Assembly: GCA_949318235.1 (NCBI GenBank)
Contig: OX439129.1
Span: forward strand, 33,844,027-33,908,026
Length of the DNA: 64,000 bases
Direction: 5' to 3'
Source of the DNA: Ecdyonurus torrentis
Lineage: Eukaryota; Arthropoda; Insecta; Ephemeroptera; Heptageniidae
Numbering within the stretch: the stretch's first letter is position 1; every line of letters begins with the position of its first letter. Shown piece by piece: positions 1 through 14,404 of this stretch. The notes beneath the pieces were generated by a model that was not told the DNA's origin, ran no database searches, and saw only the letters and a list, made by a program, of their open reading frames with translations. The translations under genes were made by a program, and so were the position numbers.

Positions 1-493
1 GCAGTTAATGTATACTATAATGCTGGACTCATTTAAACTCTTAAAAAAAAGTGAGTTCTCTTTTATATATATCTTTAGTAACAGATCTAAAATATACATT
101 GAGATATAAAGAAAGGAAAGAAAGAAAGAAAAAGTATATTTTATTATACATTAAAAAAGTAATACGAAATTTAAATTGAAAAAGAAAAAATGGAAATGTG
201 TTTTTTTTTAAAGGCGTTAAGTAAGCGAAAAAGGCTACGACTGCAATCTCTTAATAGGATTTACTTTTTTTTTCTTTTTTTTTTACTGTATAGCTGTGTA
301 ATTAGAACTTTTGTACCTCCCTTAAAAAAAACTTTTTCTCTTGTTTTTGTTTCGCCCTTTCACATTTTTCTACAACTACTGTTCCTTTCTGTTTTGTTTT
401 TTTTTATAATATTTTGTAACTACATTCTTTACTGTATATGTCACATAAAAAGACAATTTTCCCAGCGTATCTCAATATTATACATGCTATAGC

Positions 494-1260
494 GTGTGGA
501 AAATTAAGCATGATAAGTGCATAGCAAGCAAGCAAGGGCTGAAAAATCTCTTATTCTCTTGGGACTTGAGGGTGTTAAAACTGCGAGTGAGCGATGAGGC
601 AGTCAGTCGTTCAATGCCCGCAACAAGAATAGAGAAAACGTTCTCCACTTCACTAATGCTCCCAGAGGCCAACACACTCCAAGACTTTTTTGCAAAAGAG
701 AGGGCCCTGCAGCTCAAACTAAACTTTCTACCCGAAAAAAAAAAAAAAAAAAAAAAGGCATGGAAAGAGAAAGAGAGAGAGAGAAAACACTTTAATGGAA
801 TCCCAAGCCTATGGGACCATTAAAATGAAATACGGGTTTTGGTCGAACATTCTCTTACTTGGATCAATCTAGTAAAGTAAGAGAAAGAGAGAGAGAGAGA
901 AAACCCCCTGTGCTTTTCCTTGGTGGTGTGCTTTTGCTATACTGGTATATATACTGAGTGGAGACTGCTTTGTTGGCGTATGAAGGCGGAGCGAGACGTT
1001 AGCCAACCCCTAAAATTTGTGCCGCGGTGGCGAGTATATATGGGCGGACCAGGCTATATGCTTGCTGCTGGAAGCTCCAGCAAAAGATCTTTTCCAAGAG
1101 AGAGTGAGAGAGAGAGAGACACCCTATTATACCCCCTTGCTATACCACTATACTATAACAGTATAGTAGTCGTTTCTATGGTAACATGTCAAAAGCATCT
1201 CATTCTAGTAACGACCGTCAGATGGACCGACTTCATATATATAAGCATTGTCGAAACATA
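494..1260. other. Complex islands in first intron
   Basis: 494-725 and 938-1260 are unusually complex for the window, with mixed base composition interrupted by (GA) and poly-A tracts. Open frames run through 494-823 on + and 487-717 on -, but neither resembles a known protein and neither has convincing splice sites. They may be conserved non-coding sequence. Confidence 0.3.
1172..1185. promoter_or_regulatory. RFX X-box-like site
   Basis: GTTTCTATGGTAAC fits the X-box pattern RYYNYYATRRNRAC. It lies just after an 8-bp hairpin (ACTATACT at 1147-1154 and AGTATAGT at 1160-1167). Confidence 0.35.
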
Positions 1261-2329
1261 AAAAAGCAATATGTGTAATTTTTGTGTTTGTTTTATTATA
1301 TTACGACTAGTATGAGTGTCAGTAAATCATTATACTTTGAGCTACTGATGAACTGTGTTAAAAAGTGATTATGTCTCATAAATTTCGTTACTGTTAAAAA
1401 ATACTAGAGTATAAACCACTTAACATCAGATTTTTATTCTATATACCACACACTGAAGTCTTTAAAAAGTAAAGATACGACGCCGTTTTTAAACCTATAT
1501 ATAATTTTTTTTATTGTTAGTGTTATATATATATAAAAAAAGAGTTAAAAAGTAACTAATTAAAATATAAAAGATTTTTTTTTATTTTATTCTCTTTGTG
1601 TATGTTTAGGAACCACAAAGTTAGTGTAGATAAAGAATGCGAGTGAGAGAAAGTGTCAGATTTCGTTTGCGCGTCTGCGGTGAATATATTCTAGTTTATA
1701 CCCCCCTTCTCCTCCTCCTCCCTCCACCCCATCTTGATAATACATACACACCCCCATCACTGTAATCATCGTCATGAAAGTCAGCTGGTAGCAAACACAA
1801 CCCCCTTCCCTCCTTTCTCATAAAATATTCAACCCGTAATACAATATCAGTCCTACCCCCTACCCCTCCCACCCCCAAACCCTACCCTTGCCGGGTGTTA
1901 TCTTTCTAATATTATAAAGAGAAAAGCCCCAAGAACCGTGCTATATAGCAGGATGTCCTTATATACTTTGCATGAAATTTTATTATGAATTGGTAATGAT
2001 ATCGATTTTAATAATATATTATTCAAACTATATTAAAAATAATAAAAATATTAAGACAGTATTTTTCTTTTTAATAATAAATTCTAATACCCCAAAATTT
2101 TTATCTATTTTTATAAAAGATAAAATTTTGAGGATATAAATTTTATTCTTTTTAAATTATAGGAATTTTATACATTTTCAATCTGTTCTTTTCATTTTTA
2201 TTTATTGATCTTTTGATTCTATTTTTTTTTCTCTGAAAAACTATTGAAATGGATTTCACTGCATAATATTATGATGTTTGAGTTAAGGGAGGGGAAAATA
2301 GTTACAGTGTGGACGAAAAGAAATAAGGG

Positions 2330-2650
2330 TATAAAGGAAGGTACCTTTTTCTCCAACTGGGACCCATTCATCAGCAAGAGGGCGATGTCAAACGATATAT
2401 GAGAGAAAGGGAGGATAAGAAAAGTATAGTATAGTGTGATAGGATAGGGTACGTATAGGGTAGGAGGCTTGGGGGGTGTATAAAGTATAAGGCGGACGGC
2501 TCTAGCGCACCATCATTTTCTTAGATGTGATGCAATCCCCACCCCGCGTGCCGTACTATAAATCACTAGGACAAATTTAATTATCCTGCTGTCTCGCGAT
2601 AAGAAGCAGAGGAAAAAGCCTCCCATTTTGCCCATTCGCAGATAGAGAGA
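2330..2650. other. Complex island in first intron
   Basis: Mixed composition including GGGACCCATTCATCAGC, repeated TATAGTATAG/GGATAGGG motifs and CCCACCCCGCGTGCC. No coding evidence. Confidence 0.25.
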
Positions 2651-3650
2651 GTATAAGAAAGAGAGAGAGAGAAGGCAATTCCCTGTAGAGATAAAATGAA
2701 AAAAAAAAGTATAAAGAAAATTGTCACACGAAGTTTTATTATTAGACAATATCACAAAATAGTTAAGAGTAATTAAAATAATCCGTATTAAAAAAAAATA
2801 AAAAAAGACTTTTCTGGTCAGTTTAACTTTAATCTGCTCTTATCTTTTACTTGTATTTAAATTTTTTTTTGAGGGTGGTAAAAAAGTGGATGGGGTGACC
2901 GCATGTATACGTACGTTCGTTTTCTCGACACAATTCTATTCTAAATTGAGACCAGCTGTCCATGACAGCAATGCAATGTAACAGCAGACCAAAAGCAGTT
3001 CTATATTATACTCTCTTTTTGCTTACATACATCTCTTTATATTATACAATTTTCATTCCTCCTCCTCCTATAAGTACACCCCTTTTAATCCCACAGAAAA
3101 AAAAAAACTTTATATACTATAATGAAAAAAAAAAAAAAAAAAATACCAAAACGTTTATAGTTCAAAAGAATAGAAAAAAATATATAAATAAAGAAAAATT
3201 GTGCTGTTAAAAATTTGTATGTGTAAAACACACAAAGTACTATGCATTTTTTTTCTTCTGTATTATTGTTTGGGAATATAATTTTTGTATAAAGAATCGC
3301 GTGGGTGATTATTATTGTTAAGTCATAGAATCATTTCCTTTTCTTTCAAATGCAATCACATAGAATAGACTACAATATGAACACGCGTTATGCGTCCAGT
3401 TTTATATATAAGAACCCCCTTACTCTCTTTATATGTATGTATGTATATACCACATTATCCCCCGCCACATCCGTTTTTACCCTCTCTGTACCAAATATCA
3501 AAACCAGAGAGCTCATATACTCACTGTGCTGGTCTCTAAAGAGAGAGAGAATCACCTTTTGTTCTGATTGTACTGTGGCCGCTTTGGGCGTGAGATCTTT
3601 CTATGTATAATATGTATATGTCTGCTCCTGACACATTGCAACCCGCGTGA

Positions 3651-3695
3651 CACGTGCCAAAAACTATGAAACCCATGGCAACATAAGGACACGTG
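3651..3695. promoter_or_regulatory. Paired CACGTG E-boxes
   Basis: CACGTG occurs at 3651-3656 and 3690-3695 (39 bp apart) in the similar contexts GACACGTGCC and GACACGTGGC. A half X-box (CCCATGGCAAC) lies between them. This is a complex island in the first intron. Confidence 0.4.
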
Positions 3696-4089
3696 GCTAT
3701 CTATCACACTACTCAAATATTATAATAATATATTGTGTTTTATAATTATTTTTTTTCTTTTTATAAGATTATTAGTAATTAAATTAATTTTTTAATTTAA
3801 TTTTTCAAGTACTTTTGTAAAATTTAATTTTCATGATTTTTTTTTAAAATAACTTGACAGTTTTTTTTTTTTTTTTTTTTTTTTAACTATAAAAAGATAA
3901 ATGGATACCGCTATTAAATGACGCGTGAAGTGAAGTTAAAGGTTTTCTTAAAGTAAATTAGTGACACCTGAAAATTTTTATATTGTAACATGTCACCTTT
4001 TCTTTTTAACAAAATTTACCGTATAGTTTTATAAAAATTTTAATATGTATATAAGATAATATAAGAAATTTGCATATTTTACTATATTA

Positions 4090-4137
4090 GGTTGTGCATG
4101 GTTTTTCTGTGGTACAAAAAGCACTTCATGCACAACC
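4090..4137. repeat. Perfect 11-bp stem hairpin
   Basis: GGTTGTGCATG (4090-4100) and CATGCACAACC (4127-4137) are exact reverse complements around a 26-nt loop. The stem is mixed in composition, unlike the surrounding A+T-rich sequence. It could be a structured intronic RNA element or the relic of a tiny inverted-repeat element. Confidence 0.6.
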
Positions 4138-4896
4138 AAAAAAAGTGACTTTTTTATCTTAAAGTTTCATCTCTCTTTCTCTCTCTAATGTTACAATTTC
4201 TACACCCTCGGCTGTACATTTCCTTCGATACAGAAAAATCGTGTAACTTTTTAATTTTATCTCCATAAACGTGATAGAGAAAGGCTTAAGTTTTTCCCCT
4301 TTCACGTCATTTTTTATTTTTTTTCATACAATGTTTAGCAAATAATTTTTTCCTTATTATTATATTGATTAGTAAATAATAAAAATGTTTCATGATTTTT
4401 TTTTTAATACCAAAAATGATAGCTATTTATATGATGTAGGATTTAGAAATGACTTTTAGTATCTTTTTATATTTCTCATTCTTATCTATAATAAAATTAA
4501 TAATAATAATAATAAAAAAAATCATGTTGATAAAATATTTTTGTGGCAATCAAAAGATCCAACCACTTGAAGAAATAGTAAATATAATATCTTATCATTA
4601 ATTTTACAAGCTACTTACGCAATAATGGTCATTTATTAATACTTGAGAAAAAAAATTTAGCTTGTTTAAAACTTGAAATATTGACAGGAATCGTTTTTTG
4701 GTGTCGTACTAATCAAATTATCTCGACATTAACGTTGTCGTATATTTTTTTTCTTCTTCTTATCACATTATATACATATATAAGTGTCTTCGAGTATCTT
4801 TATGATTTTTACTACTTTTGGACACTCGATTATCACTGATAATATTATATGTTTATTTTGTCGAGCTGTAAAAAAAAAAAAAAAAAAAAAAAAAAT

Positions 4897-4906
4897 GCCA
4901 CGTGGC
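4897..4906. promoter_or_regulatory. Palindromic E-box GCCACGTGGC
   Basis: A 10-bp perfect palindrome around CACGTG, directly after a long A run. It is followed by GCCTGCCAG. Confidence 0.35.
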
Positions 4907-5970
4907 GCCTGCCAGTCAAACCCTATCAGAAAAATAATAAAATATCTCGTAACTCATAATACTTTATTATTTTAGGCTTTGACAGACAAAAAAATTTGAA
5001 CATAAAATAAAAAATTACTGAACATAAGGTAGAAATTCTTTTTGGTAACAACCTGCTGACCTGATCTTTTTTTTTTTTTTATATATATATATAATTCATT
5101 CGTTTTAAAAATTTTACAACTTAGGGAAAAAGAAAGAAGAATGAAGAACATAAAAGTCAAACTAAAATACCCCCCTTGTGTGTTTTGAATGGCCCAGGTT
5201 ATTTTGTCCTGTTGTATTAGAAAAGGAATTTTGTGAAGAATCTTTGATGAGTTTCCCATAGTGTACAGTACACTGCAGCAATCGTCTTCTATTTTACTTA
5301 TACTTCTCCCCCTATGTTATTAACATAGCGTTGTCCATCACAAAATAAAGAGGAAAAAAAATTTAACTCGACACAGCAGGCCGATTTTCACTTTTTTTTT
5401 TATCTAAAAATTTACTAGAAAAAGAAAAAAAATATATATAATACATGCATACTTCATGTGTTTGAGAGGTCAGTAGATCGGAGGGTTTGGAAAAAAATGG
5501 TTCCCTGGGGATGATAGAAAAAAAAAAAAAAAAAAGGGAAGTATCCCTTTGGGGTATTTCTCTTGGGGTATCCCTAGTTCGGTGTGGCGTGTCCAACAAG
5601 TCATGTTTCACACAGCAAAGAAAAGACTCATCCTCTCCCTATATATATATATGAAAGAAATTTGAGACGTTGCAGTATAGCCACAAAATGTAATTCTCTC
5701 TCTCATACTATACACTTGAAAAAAATAAATGTGATTATTGTTTTGCCACTTGAAAATATTTTCAATAAAAAAGGGGATGATATAAAATATATAAGGGGAT
5801 ACGGGATATATATACGTAAGTGTCAGTTATAAAATATGCAAGACTTACAAAAAATAAAAATAATTTAATTATTGTTTGTAACTCTCTCTCTCTCATCTTT
5901 TTATAATGTGTACTTGAAAAAAGTTAAATCGATTAAATTGACCTAGTGGGGGTATAATTTTGTAGAAGTG

Positions 5971-5978
5971 TGACGTCA
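5971..5978. promoter_or_regulatory. Palindromic CRE TGACGTCA
   Basis: Exact CREB/ATF palindrome, in the context GTGTGACGTCATG. It is one of four in the window. Confidence 0.35.
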
Positions 5979-8801
5979 TGTTATATTATGATGACCCTTT
6001 TCTAGCTTCTAGCGTTAAGATACAGACTTTTTATATATATATAAATATTCCTCCCCATTCCCCTCTGTGCTTCTATACTATGTTGCTGTCAAACTATGAC
6101 GGATTACCGTACGATAAAGCCTCGTGCCTGCCTTGCTTTTTCGTGTATACATTGGGACAACGATATAGAACTTTTTTTTTTTTGGAAAATTTACAAAAAT
6201 TCATGTCTATAAGGTTCAATATTATATTATAATATAATTAAACGTCAAACGAAATGTCACACTTATATATATAAAAACACACGACGAAAAACCAAAAGAC
6301 GCACACACGTTCATCTCGCCACTGATGTAATGGTCCGTATCTCCTACACTTCTACTTTAGCTAAATCTTTTTTAGCTTTTCTATAACACTTCGTACTTTT
6401 TATTTATAACAACTTCTTTTTATTATTATTCATTCTTACTTCTTTTTTCTCAAAGGGAAGATAGTTGCAATTCATGGTGGTCCTCTTTTTTTATATAATA
6501 CATTTTTTTTTTTTAATAATAATTTTGTTAAAATGTATGTGTAGAAAAATGTGCTGAGGGTTTGCGATCGGCATTGCAAGGACGTAAAGATGTATATCTT
6601 TGTTTAGTAGATTGGGTTTATGGATGCCACATACTAAAAAGACTGACTGACTGACTGACTATACTATAGTATTTTTTGGAAGTGGTGCCAAATCACATCG
6701 TATTCTTTTGTTTTGTATAGTTAGAAAATAAAAAAGAAAGAGAGAAGATGTTAAATGCAGTAGAGCGTGTAATGTATGACTATATAGAACGAGATGATGC
6801 TTTATACTTGATTCTTATGCTGCTATAATATAAAATGGTAATGGAAATTTGACGAGCTCGTCTCCACAAAATGTTCAAAAAAAAATTTTCTTCTTCTCTT
6901 TCTTTCTCTTCAAAAACATTTCAAATAGTAATAATAATTTTCTACAACATAAAAACATAATGATAATGTAACAATTTTTTTTTTTTTTTTTTTTTTTTTA
7001 AATAAACATTTCCTTTTTATATTTTTCTTTCCCCCCTTTTTTATAATATTATGCAGAAATTTTTATAATATTTTTATTTGTAGATTTATAACAAATACTC
7101 ATTTGCAAACAATAACATTTTTCTTGTATACTATAAAAATATTATTATAATTGATTATATTGTAAGAAATTAACATAGAGTAAATAATAAATTATAATAA
7201 AGTATTGTCAAATATTAAATAACAATACTTTTTTTTTTTACAATCGATGTTAACAATGGAGATAACTCACAATACATAGTTACCAATTGAATTTTACGTA
7301 AAAAAAAAAAAAATGGCATGAAGTAGGGGGATGAAACTATATGGGGTTACCGTGACTATATATATGTTTCACGAGAACTGAAAAAAAAAATAATATCGTT
7401 TTTTTTTTGTATAGTTATTGAAGCGAGGCAAGTGTTGGGGCACAAAATGTTACTTCAATTAGGTTAAAACGTTCGTATATAACTTGTCTCATATATATGA
7501 CGCCAACTGTATTCTCTCTCTCTCTCTCTCTCACTTGTATATAACCCGATTAGATGCATTAGGGTGTCACTGTTAATTTTTGTGAAGCGTACCATTACTG
7601 TGCACTTGACGATACAACAAAATTCAATACAATGAAGTATATATAAAATTATTTATATTTTTTTCTTTTTTTTTTATATTATATATATATATCCCTCTTT
7701 CTTTCCCACCCACTCAAACTATATAATAGATTACATTACTGTTATAATTTTATTTCTTTCTAATACATTATTCTAATTTTTGTATATAATATCAATCTCA
7801 CTCTCTTTATTATTATTCATGCTAAAAATCTAATCATATGAATGGATGGGAAGTTTCATCTAACAGTTTTAAGTGGCAGAAAATGCACATCTCATACAAT
7901 ACAAAAAATTTAATTCCATTGAGAGATAGGAAAAAAAAAAAAAGATAGAGGGGGTGGGGAGTGAGGGACAGAGAGAGAGAGGGGGATTGAACATAGAATG
8001 TGACAAGCTGTAGAATAGAGTGACCTATAGGAGATTGCAGTACAAAACCATCAATGTCACTCAATCTTTGATTTTTACATCATTAACACATGAGAAGTTT
8101 TTTTTTTCTTTACTCATAATCCGATTTATATGTCATTTTAATAAAGCTTTTCCTTATTTAAATATATATGGAAAATAACTAAGGAATGTTAAATATGCAT
8201 AACCTGTGCAGGTAAAAAGAGTTTTATTATTATTATTGTGTTTATTGTTATATAGTATAATAGCCTTGCATTTTGCATTGCATTGAAAAAGTATGAAACA
8301 TGGCCAATAATATGTTACTCTCAAGCGTGCATCATACAAAACCATAAAAACATTCAGACAGATAAACTAAAGAGACTAATCTTGTCAGTTTTATTTCCGT
8401 GCAGTTTATTCTCAACTATGTGTGAAAAAAAAAAAAAATCTGAAAGAAAGATGAATGAATAATTTTGCTGGCCTTTAAACCAAAAAATTTTATTAAACCA
8501 TAAATTATCAATAAGTGACATAATTAGATAAAATATCTTTATTAATTTTTTTATACATAATTTTAAATACTTTTTTTTTAATTTAATTTGATATTATATA
8601 ATATATAAAAAAATTAATAATATTGACCTCATAAAATCTTCAAGATTTAAGTAATTAATACGTATTATTATTTATTACGTATTAAAAAAAGAAGTTGTTA
8701 AGTGATAATTTTTACGTGTAAAAATTATAGTTAAGTTAGTGTATATATATAATTAAAGAGATAGGATTTTTATAAGTGTTAAATAGATAACAAAAATATT
8801 G

Positions 8802-8835
<34 letters not shown>

Positions 8836-10589
8836 AAACTAAAACAGAACTTCTTAAAAGTTGATTGCTTGTCTATATCTGTGCGTTAGTTCTGATGGGT
8901 AGCCAGGTTATTATTTGAGGCCCAAGATATAAAACTATCGAACTAAACTCTTGATTTACGACTTACGCGCGCGCGTCCGTACATCAAAAAAACTCTTCAT
9001 TCAATTTACACTTTATTACAGACATTATTTCATGTTAAATACTATAAAATACAACCCTAAATACAATACGCATTGAAAAATAAAAATTCAATATGTTATC
9101 AGCTGTTTTTTTTTTTAATAAAAATACAATATAGTCGATAATATCAACTATTTTATGTAGAAAAATAACCTTTATTATTTATTTTTCATACTGTTTTTTT
9201 TTTTTTTTTTTTTTTGTTATTGTCATCATTCACTTTTTTTTTTTTTTTTTTTTTTTTTTTTGCAATTGTTTTCAATAAAAATTATTTTTAACAGTTTGAT
9301 TGTAAAATAAAATGATAATTTTTTAGGGATTTTTTTTTTTAATAATGGATTGATTTTTAAAATTGAATATTTGTTTTTATATGGTTAATTATAGAACCGT
9401 GATTTTTATCGTTTATTATTATTACTTAGGGAGTGAGGTAAATATTATTATTTACAACAACAATCACTACTAAATAGAAACATAAAATGTTTTTTTATTT
9501 CAAATATACACTTTTTTATATTATGTTTATAATATTTATGTATATAATGGTGATTAAATTTCCTTATTAGGTAAAAAAAATGTGATTTTTGTTATGTCTA
9601 ATATGATTTGTTAGTCAACTCACGAATGTTAGGGATTGGCATAAAGCATAAGATAGAACGTGTTGTGAGTGACTGATCATTATTATATTATTTTATCTTC
9701 TCTTTTGCACTTGTCTGCTACATACTACTCATATCATGATACTATAATACTCTCTTTTGATACAGATTATTATTTTTTATATTTATTTATTTATTTTTTT
9801 CCTCTTCTTTTTTTTTATCCCCTTTGTGGTTTTTCTTGACTACTTTATAAGTACTTTGTTGGTAAGAACGTTTGCGTCCGTTCTAATGGCCCATAAAAGT
9901 AACGTTGGGAAGTTTTTATTACTACATACACACATTGGGATGCGGAATATATAACAGAGAGAAAAGATCGGCGCTCTGCTGTCTGTCTTTCGTGACTCGT
10001 CAAAAAAAAATATATATATAGTAGTATAGTAGTAGCGTGATGGCTATAGCTAGCTTTATAATTCAGTGTATATATAAGCATAGAGGCGCGACTTTGGTAC
10101 TGATTGTGTCGACAAGAACCCTCAATTGAATAATCAGACCCTGCTTGCCCTCTTCCTCACTTTATACTCTCCAAGGAGGAAAAAGGGGGAGAAGAAACCT
10201 ATTAAACTTCATCTCCGACTATAATGTATATATTTTTTTAACTAGCAAAAATTAACATCATAAGAAGATTCCTTTACTAAAATTGTTTTGTTTACCTTTT
10301 TGTTATAGTAACATATGGGCTTGTTTTTTTGAAATTTTAGTAATTCTTATATATCTAGGAGAAAAAGTTCTTATGGGTTGTGTGAGAGAGGCTTATTATT
10401 TTTACATGGAACCAGATGAAGAGAGGAGGGTTATATTCATGTAAGCTGTCATGCTCACTGACTTTTTAAAGAAAAAAAAAAATCACATGGATAGGGATTT
10501 TAGTTTTGGACTCTCTCTCTCCCTTGAGGACTTGTGTAAAGCTAAAAACTGCATGAAGTATTATTATTATTATTTTTTTTTTTTGGTGT

Positions 10590-11306
10590 AAGGGGAGGGT
10601 GCGATGTTCTTTTCACTGTTGATGATGATGATGGCAGGCGCGAGCCTCTCTCTTGCTGCTGCCACTGCTGCTGCTCTGCTGTGTTGACCTAACAATAGCG
10701 TCAGTCACTGTCACTCACGACAGATGTCGAGTCGAGACACAGAGATGACCTCCAGGGGGGGAGGACAGGAGGGGACGACTTATGTTATATTTAAATATGT
10801 ATAAAAAATTATTCCATTGAACTACAAAATAATAACATAATATTTAAAATAAGGGGATGACACAAAAATATTATACTTTGTTATTCATAACTTGTAATCC
10901 TTACAAAATTATCATTCATATTTTTTGATGTAATGTTTATACTGACAATTTTTTTTACTCTCTCTCTCTCTCTTTCTCTTTTATAAAGAAGATATTATTA
11001 TAAGTAGTGTGGTTATTAACGCGTGGGCGTTAGTTTTATTATAGTTTTAATAATTATTATTATTACGATTGTCACAGTGTTGTATCTGTGAAGTGTCACG
11101 TTTGATATATGCCATGCTTGGACGTGTGCTCTGCTGCTTAACCGCATATGCTGGCTGGCTTGCTTACTTGCTTTTGCCTCCCCCATGAAATCAAGACTAA
11201 AGGATAGGCTAAACCTAGGGGGCTGTTGTTGATTTCTCTAGCTTCTAGCAGTTCACTCTCGGAGGATTTTTTCTCTCAGGAAGGCTTGGTTGCTCTGGTG
11301 GGCTGC

Positions 11307-11343
<37 letters not shown>

Positions 11344-11450
11344 CAAAAGGGACGGATGGTCGGTCGGCCAAATGGATGAAAAGCTTGCTTCTGCTGTAGC
11401 TGCTACTTTTCTGAGGTCTTCTCCTTTTATAAACATAGTTGCCAAATCAC
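10590..11450. other. Complex islands with GCTGCTG and TGACCT motifs
   Basis: This stretch has GATGATGATGATGGC and then a GCTGCTGCCACTGCTGCTGC repeat. Two TGACCT half-sites follow (TTGACCTAAC, GATGACCTCCAGG), then a TGGCTGGCTTGCTTACTTGC tract near 11150. A 33-A run at 11310-11342 ends the richer part. No open frame has splice support. Confidence 0.3.
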
Positions 11451-14370
11451 CCTCATAAATTCCTTTAGCTTTATATTAAAAAATAATTGAATTTTTATTA
11501 AAATTTTTTGGTTGAAATTTGATAGAGGTAATACTTTTTAAAGCTAGGTAATGTTACAAAACAGGGCGGTTTAAAGAACATGAACAAGCGTAAGCAGCAT
11601 GGCTTTTAATGTACTCCTGTTGGCAACATTGGTACCATTCTTTGCCTCGTGCATGTGTTTTTTATTAAAACATTTTTTTTATTCTTCTTTTTCGAAGGCG
11701 GTTCTTTATTCGCTGTTCCTGCAGCCTAACTTAAAAATATAATACATAAAAAAAAAGAAGATTTACCATACATTGCTTTCAAAATTTCTTTATCAAGGAG
11801 AGAGAGAGAGAGAAACTTTATAAAAAATATTAAAAATACGGCTGAAAGTTTTTATAAAAATAATTTTTAAACTAATACTCGCACATTTTAGGTCGTAAGT
11901 TAATTTCTCTCTCTCTCTATACTTTGGTAGCTTATAGAAAAGTTGGTGTGATAAACATCTTTTGAAAAAAAAAAAAATTTTTATAGCTTACTCTCACCTA
12001 AGAAAGAAGACGAAGAAAAAAAAAAAAAGTTTGAGCTACTGTCTCATCTCATCAGTTTAATTGAGTGAAAAAGCTTCATCATAAATATAATATAATACTA
12101 TATATAGTTTTTTCATCAACAGCCAACATAACGCGCCGCATATAAATTTTTTAATAATAAAAGTAGTCTTTACTGTTATTATAATATTATAGAAAGAAAG
12201 AAAAAAATAAAGTCACCTGCCCTCACCAATAATACGTAATTAAAATCTCGTTAAGAGACTTTTTATTTTATTATAAAAATCCTACCCTTATATATTATTA
12301 ATATTTTTGTACTGTAATATTATTTTTACATTTATATAAAATTGATATAGGAAATGTCAATGTATAAAGAGAGAAAAAAAATAGCATGATAACTGACATC
12401 ATTGATGTTTTTATTATTTTGTATATATTGCAATAAAAAAAAGGGTGTATAGATCAATAATAGAGAGAGAGAGAGAGTTAGAGATCTTTGATTAGTGTAT
12501 ATAAATATTACATAGAACAGGTCTGATGACAGCTATTGCTAGGGCCGGCTTGTGCGACGTCATTGCGACTAATGCCCCCCGCCCTTGTCATTTCCTAATG
12601 TCGTGACGTAAGCACAAATTTTTCTCACCGCGGGGGTGAAAAAAAAAAAAAAAGCATAATATATATTTTTTATATTATATATATAAAATTTCATGCAAAA
12701 AAAAAAAAAAAAAAAAAATCGAATATATTGATCAAACTTTCTATTTAATTTAGTTACCATGGAAATTTTTTTTTACTATTAAATTGAAATATAATGGTAT
12801 CTTAATAGTTACTAACTTAATTTTGTTTTCAATAAACTAGATTGGTACATAAAAAAATATATAATATATTTTAATTAAAATTGAAAAAAAAATTAATTAA
12901 TTTAATTTCTCATGATATATAATTTTTGTGATTATTATTTATAAACTTGTTGTGTATATGTAAGTATTTTTTTGGCTTGTATATTTTTAATTGTAAGGTA
13001 TATGGATGGGTTTTCAGCTGCCAATAGATCTTAATATCTGTCAAAAAAAAAAAACTTACATAAATTTTCTTATGTATATACCTTCTTTATTATTATTGGA
13101 TTGGAGATTTAATATAACAAAAAAAATAATAATAATAATAATAATAATAAAAACGCACGCGTCCGATAGTAACATCACCACGCGGTAGTATTGAATAACT
13201 AAAATATTCATAATATAATAAGGGATGCAATGCAATAGAAAAATATGGTGCTCATATAAGTCCAGGAAGTAAGGCTTATATAATAAAGATGCCCCATTCA
13301 TAATATACTTCTTTTCACCTGGGGTTTCAATATAATATACATTTTTTTTTATAACACCTGGGTTTCAGTTTTAAATACAAGGGAATATTTTTATTTTTTT
13401 CAATCAAAAAGTCTAGTTTAATAATAAAAATCCTGTTAAATATTTACACAATTTTTTTCCCCTCCTATGTGTAACAATAATAATAATATAACCTTTCTTA
13501 CTTATAAGGTTCAACGACTTTTATATATACATACATGTACTTTACAATTAATTTTTCAAGTAAAAATATTATTATTAAAATAATATTTTTTTATATATTA
13601 TATATAATAATAATAATATTAATAAAATGTATTCATAGAATAAGAACGGTACTTTTATAATAAGTTTTCGCAATATATTTCTTAAGTGCATGAGTTGTTG
13701 TTAATAATAATCTTTTGATTGCATTTTTATAGTTATATGTGTATGTGTGTGTATATATAATATAATGAAATACATATATAAAATACCATGCAGGTATAGG
13801 TCAATCTATTTACAAAGAAGATATAACTTTTAACGTGTCATCTGATGTTTTAAATGATCAATCATACATCATAATTTTATACCACCGTCGTTACCTTATT
13901 AGATTATACACTTCGTACACCTATAGGCACCTGTCATATATGATCTTCTTATTTTAAGTATAATCGAATTAAAAATAATAATAATGAAATAACAGTTTAC
14001 AAATGAAATGGGAAATATGTTCATGTGTATATGGAACCAAAAAGAAAAAAAAAAAAAAAAAAAGAAGAAGAAGAGATAAATGAAAAATTATTACGTTTTT
14101 AATGATAAATATGCAGCCCGCATACTTACTTATAGTTTAATTCATTGTTGCTATATATATTATTGTTATATATATATATGTGAGAGTGTATACATATGTA
14201 TATAAAAAAGTATTCATTGTATTAAATGTGTATAATAAGAATTAGATTTTTATGCTTCGTTTGAGGTCGTTAAAAAATTTATTTTATTTCACTCTGTGTA
14301 TATAATATAATATGTTTTGTTGTTTGTTTTGGTCACAGACAGTTTGTCGTCAAATGTCTCGTTTGTAAGT

Positions 14371-14404
<34 letters not shown>

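Noticed and set aside
494..823. 109-codon open frame (+) with an antisense 76-codon frame
   Set aside because: It ends in a lysine run from a poly-A tract and a GA repeat. It has no family resemblance and no good splice sites.
1696..1878. Glycine/arginine-rich 60-codon minus-strand frame
   Set aside because: It comes from CCTCC/CCACCCC runs, with no start context, splice sites or homology.
6638..6660. (GACT)n and other short direct repeats as a CRISPR-like array
   Set aside because: They are plain tandem repeats with no unique spacers, in a eukaryotic intron.
8190..8220. CTGTGCAG|GTAAAA as a ratchet site
   Set aside because: There is no polypyrimidine tract upstream of the AG.
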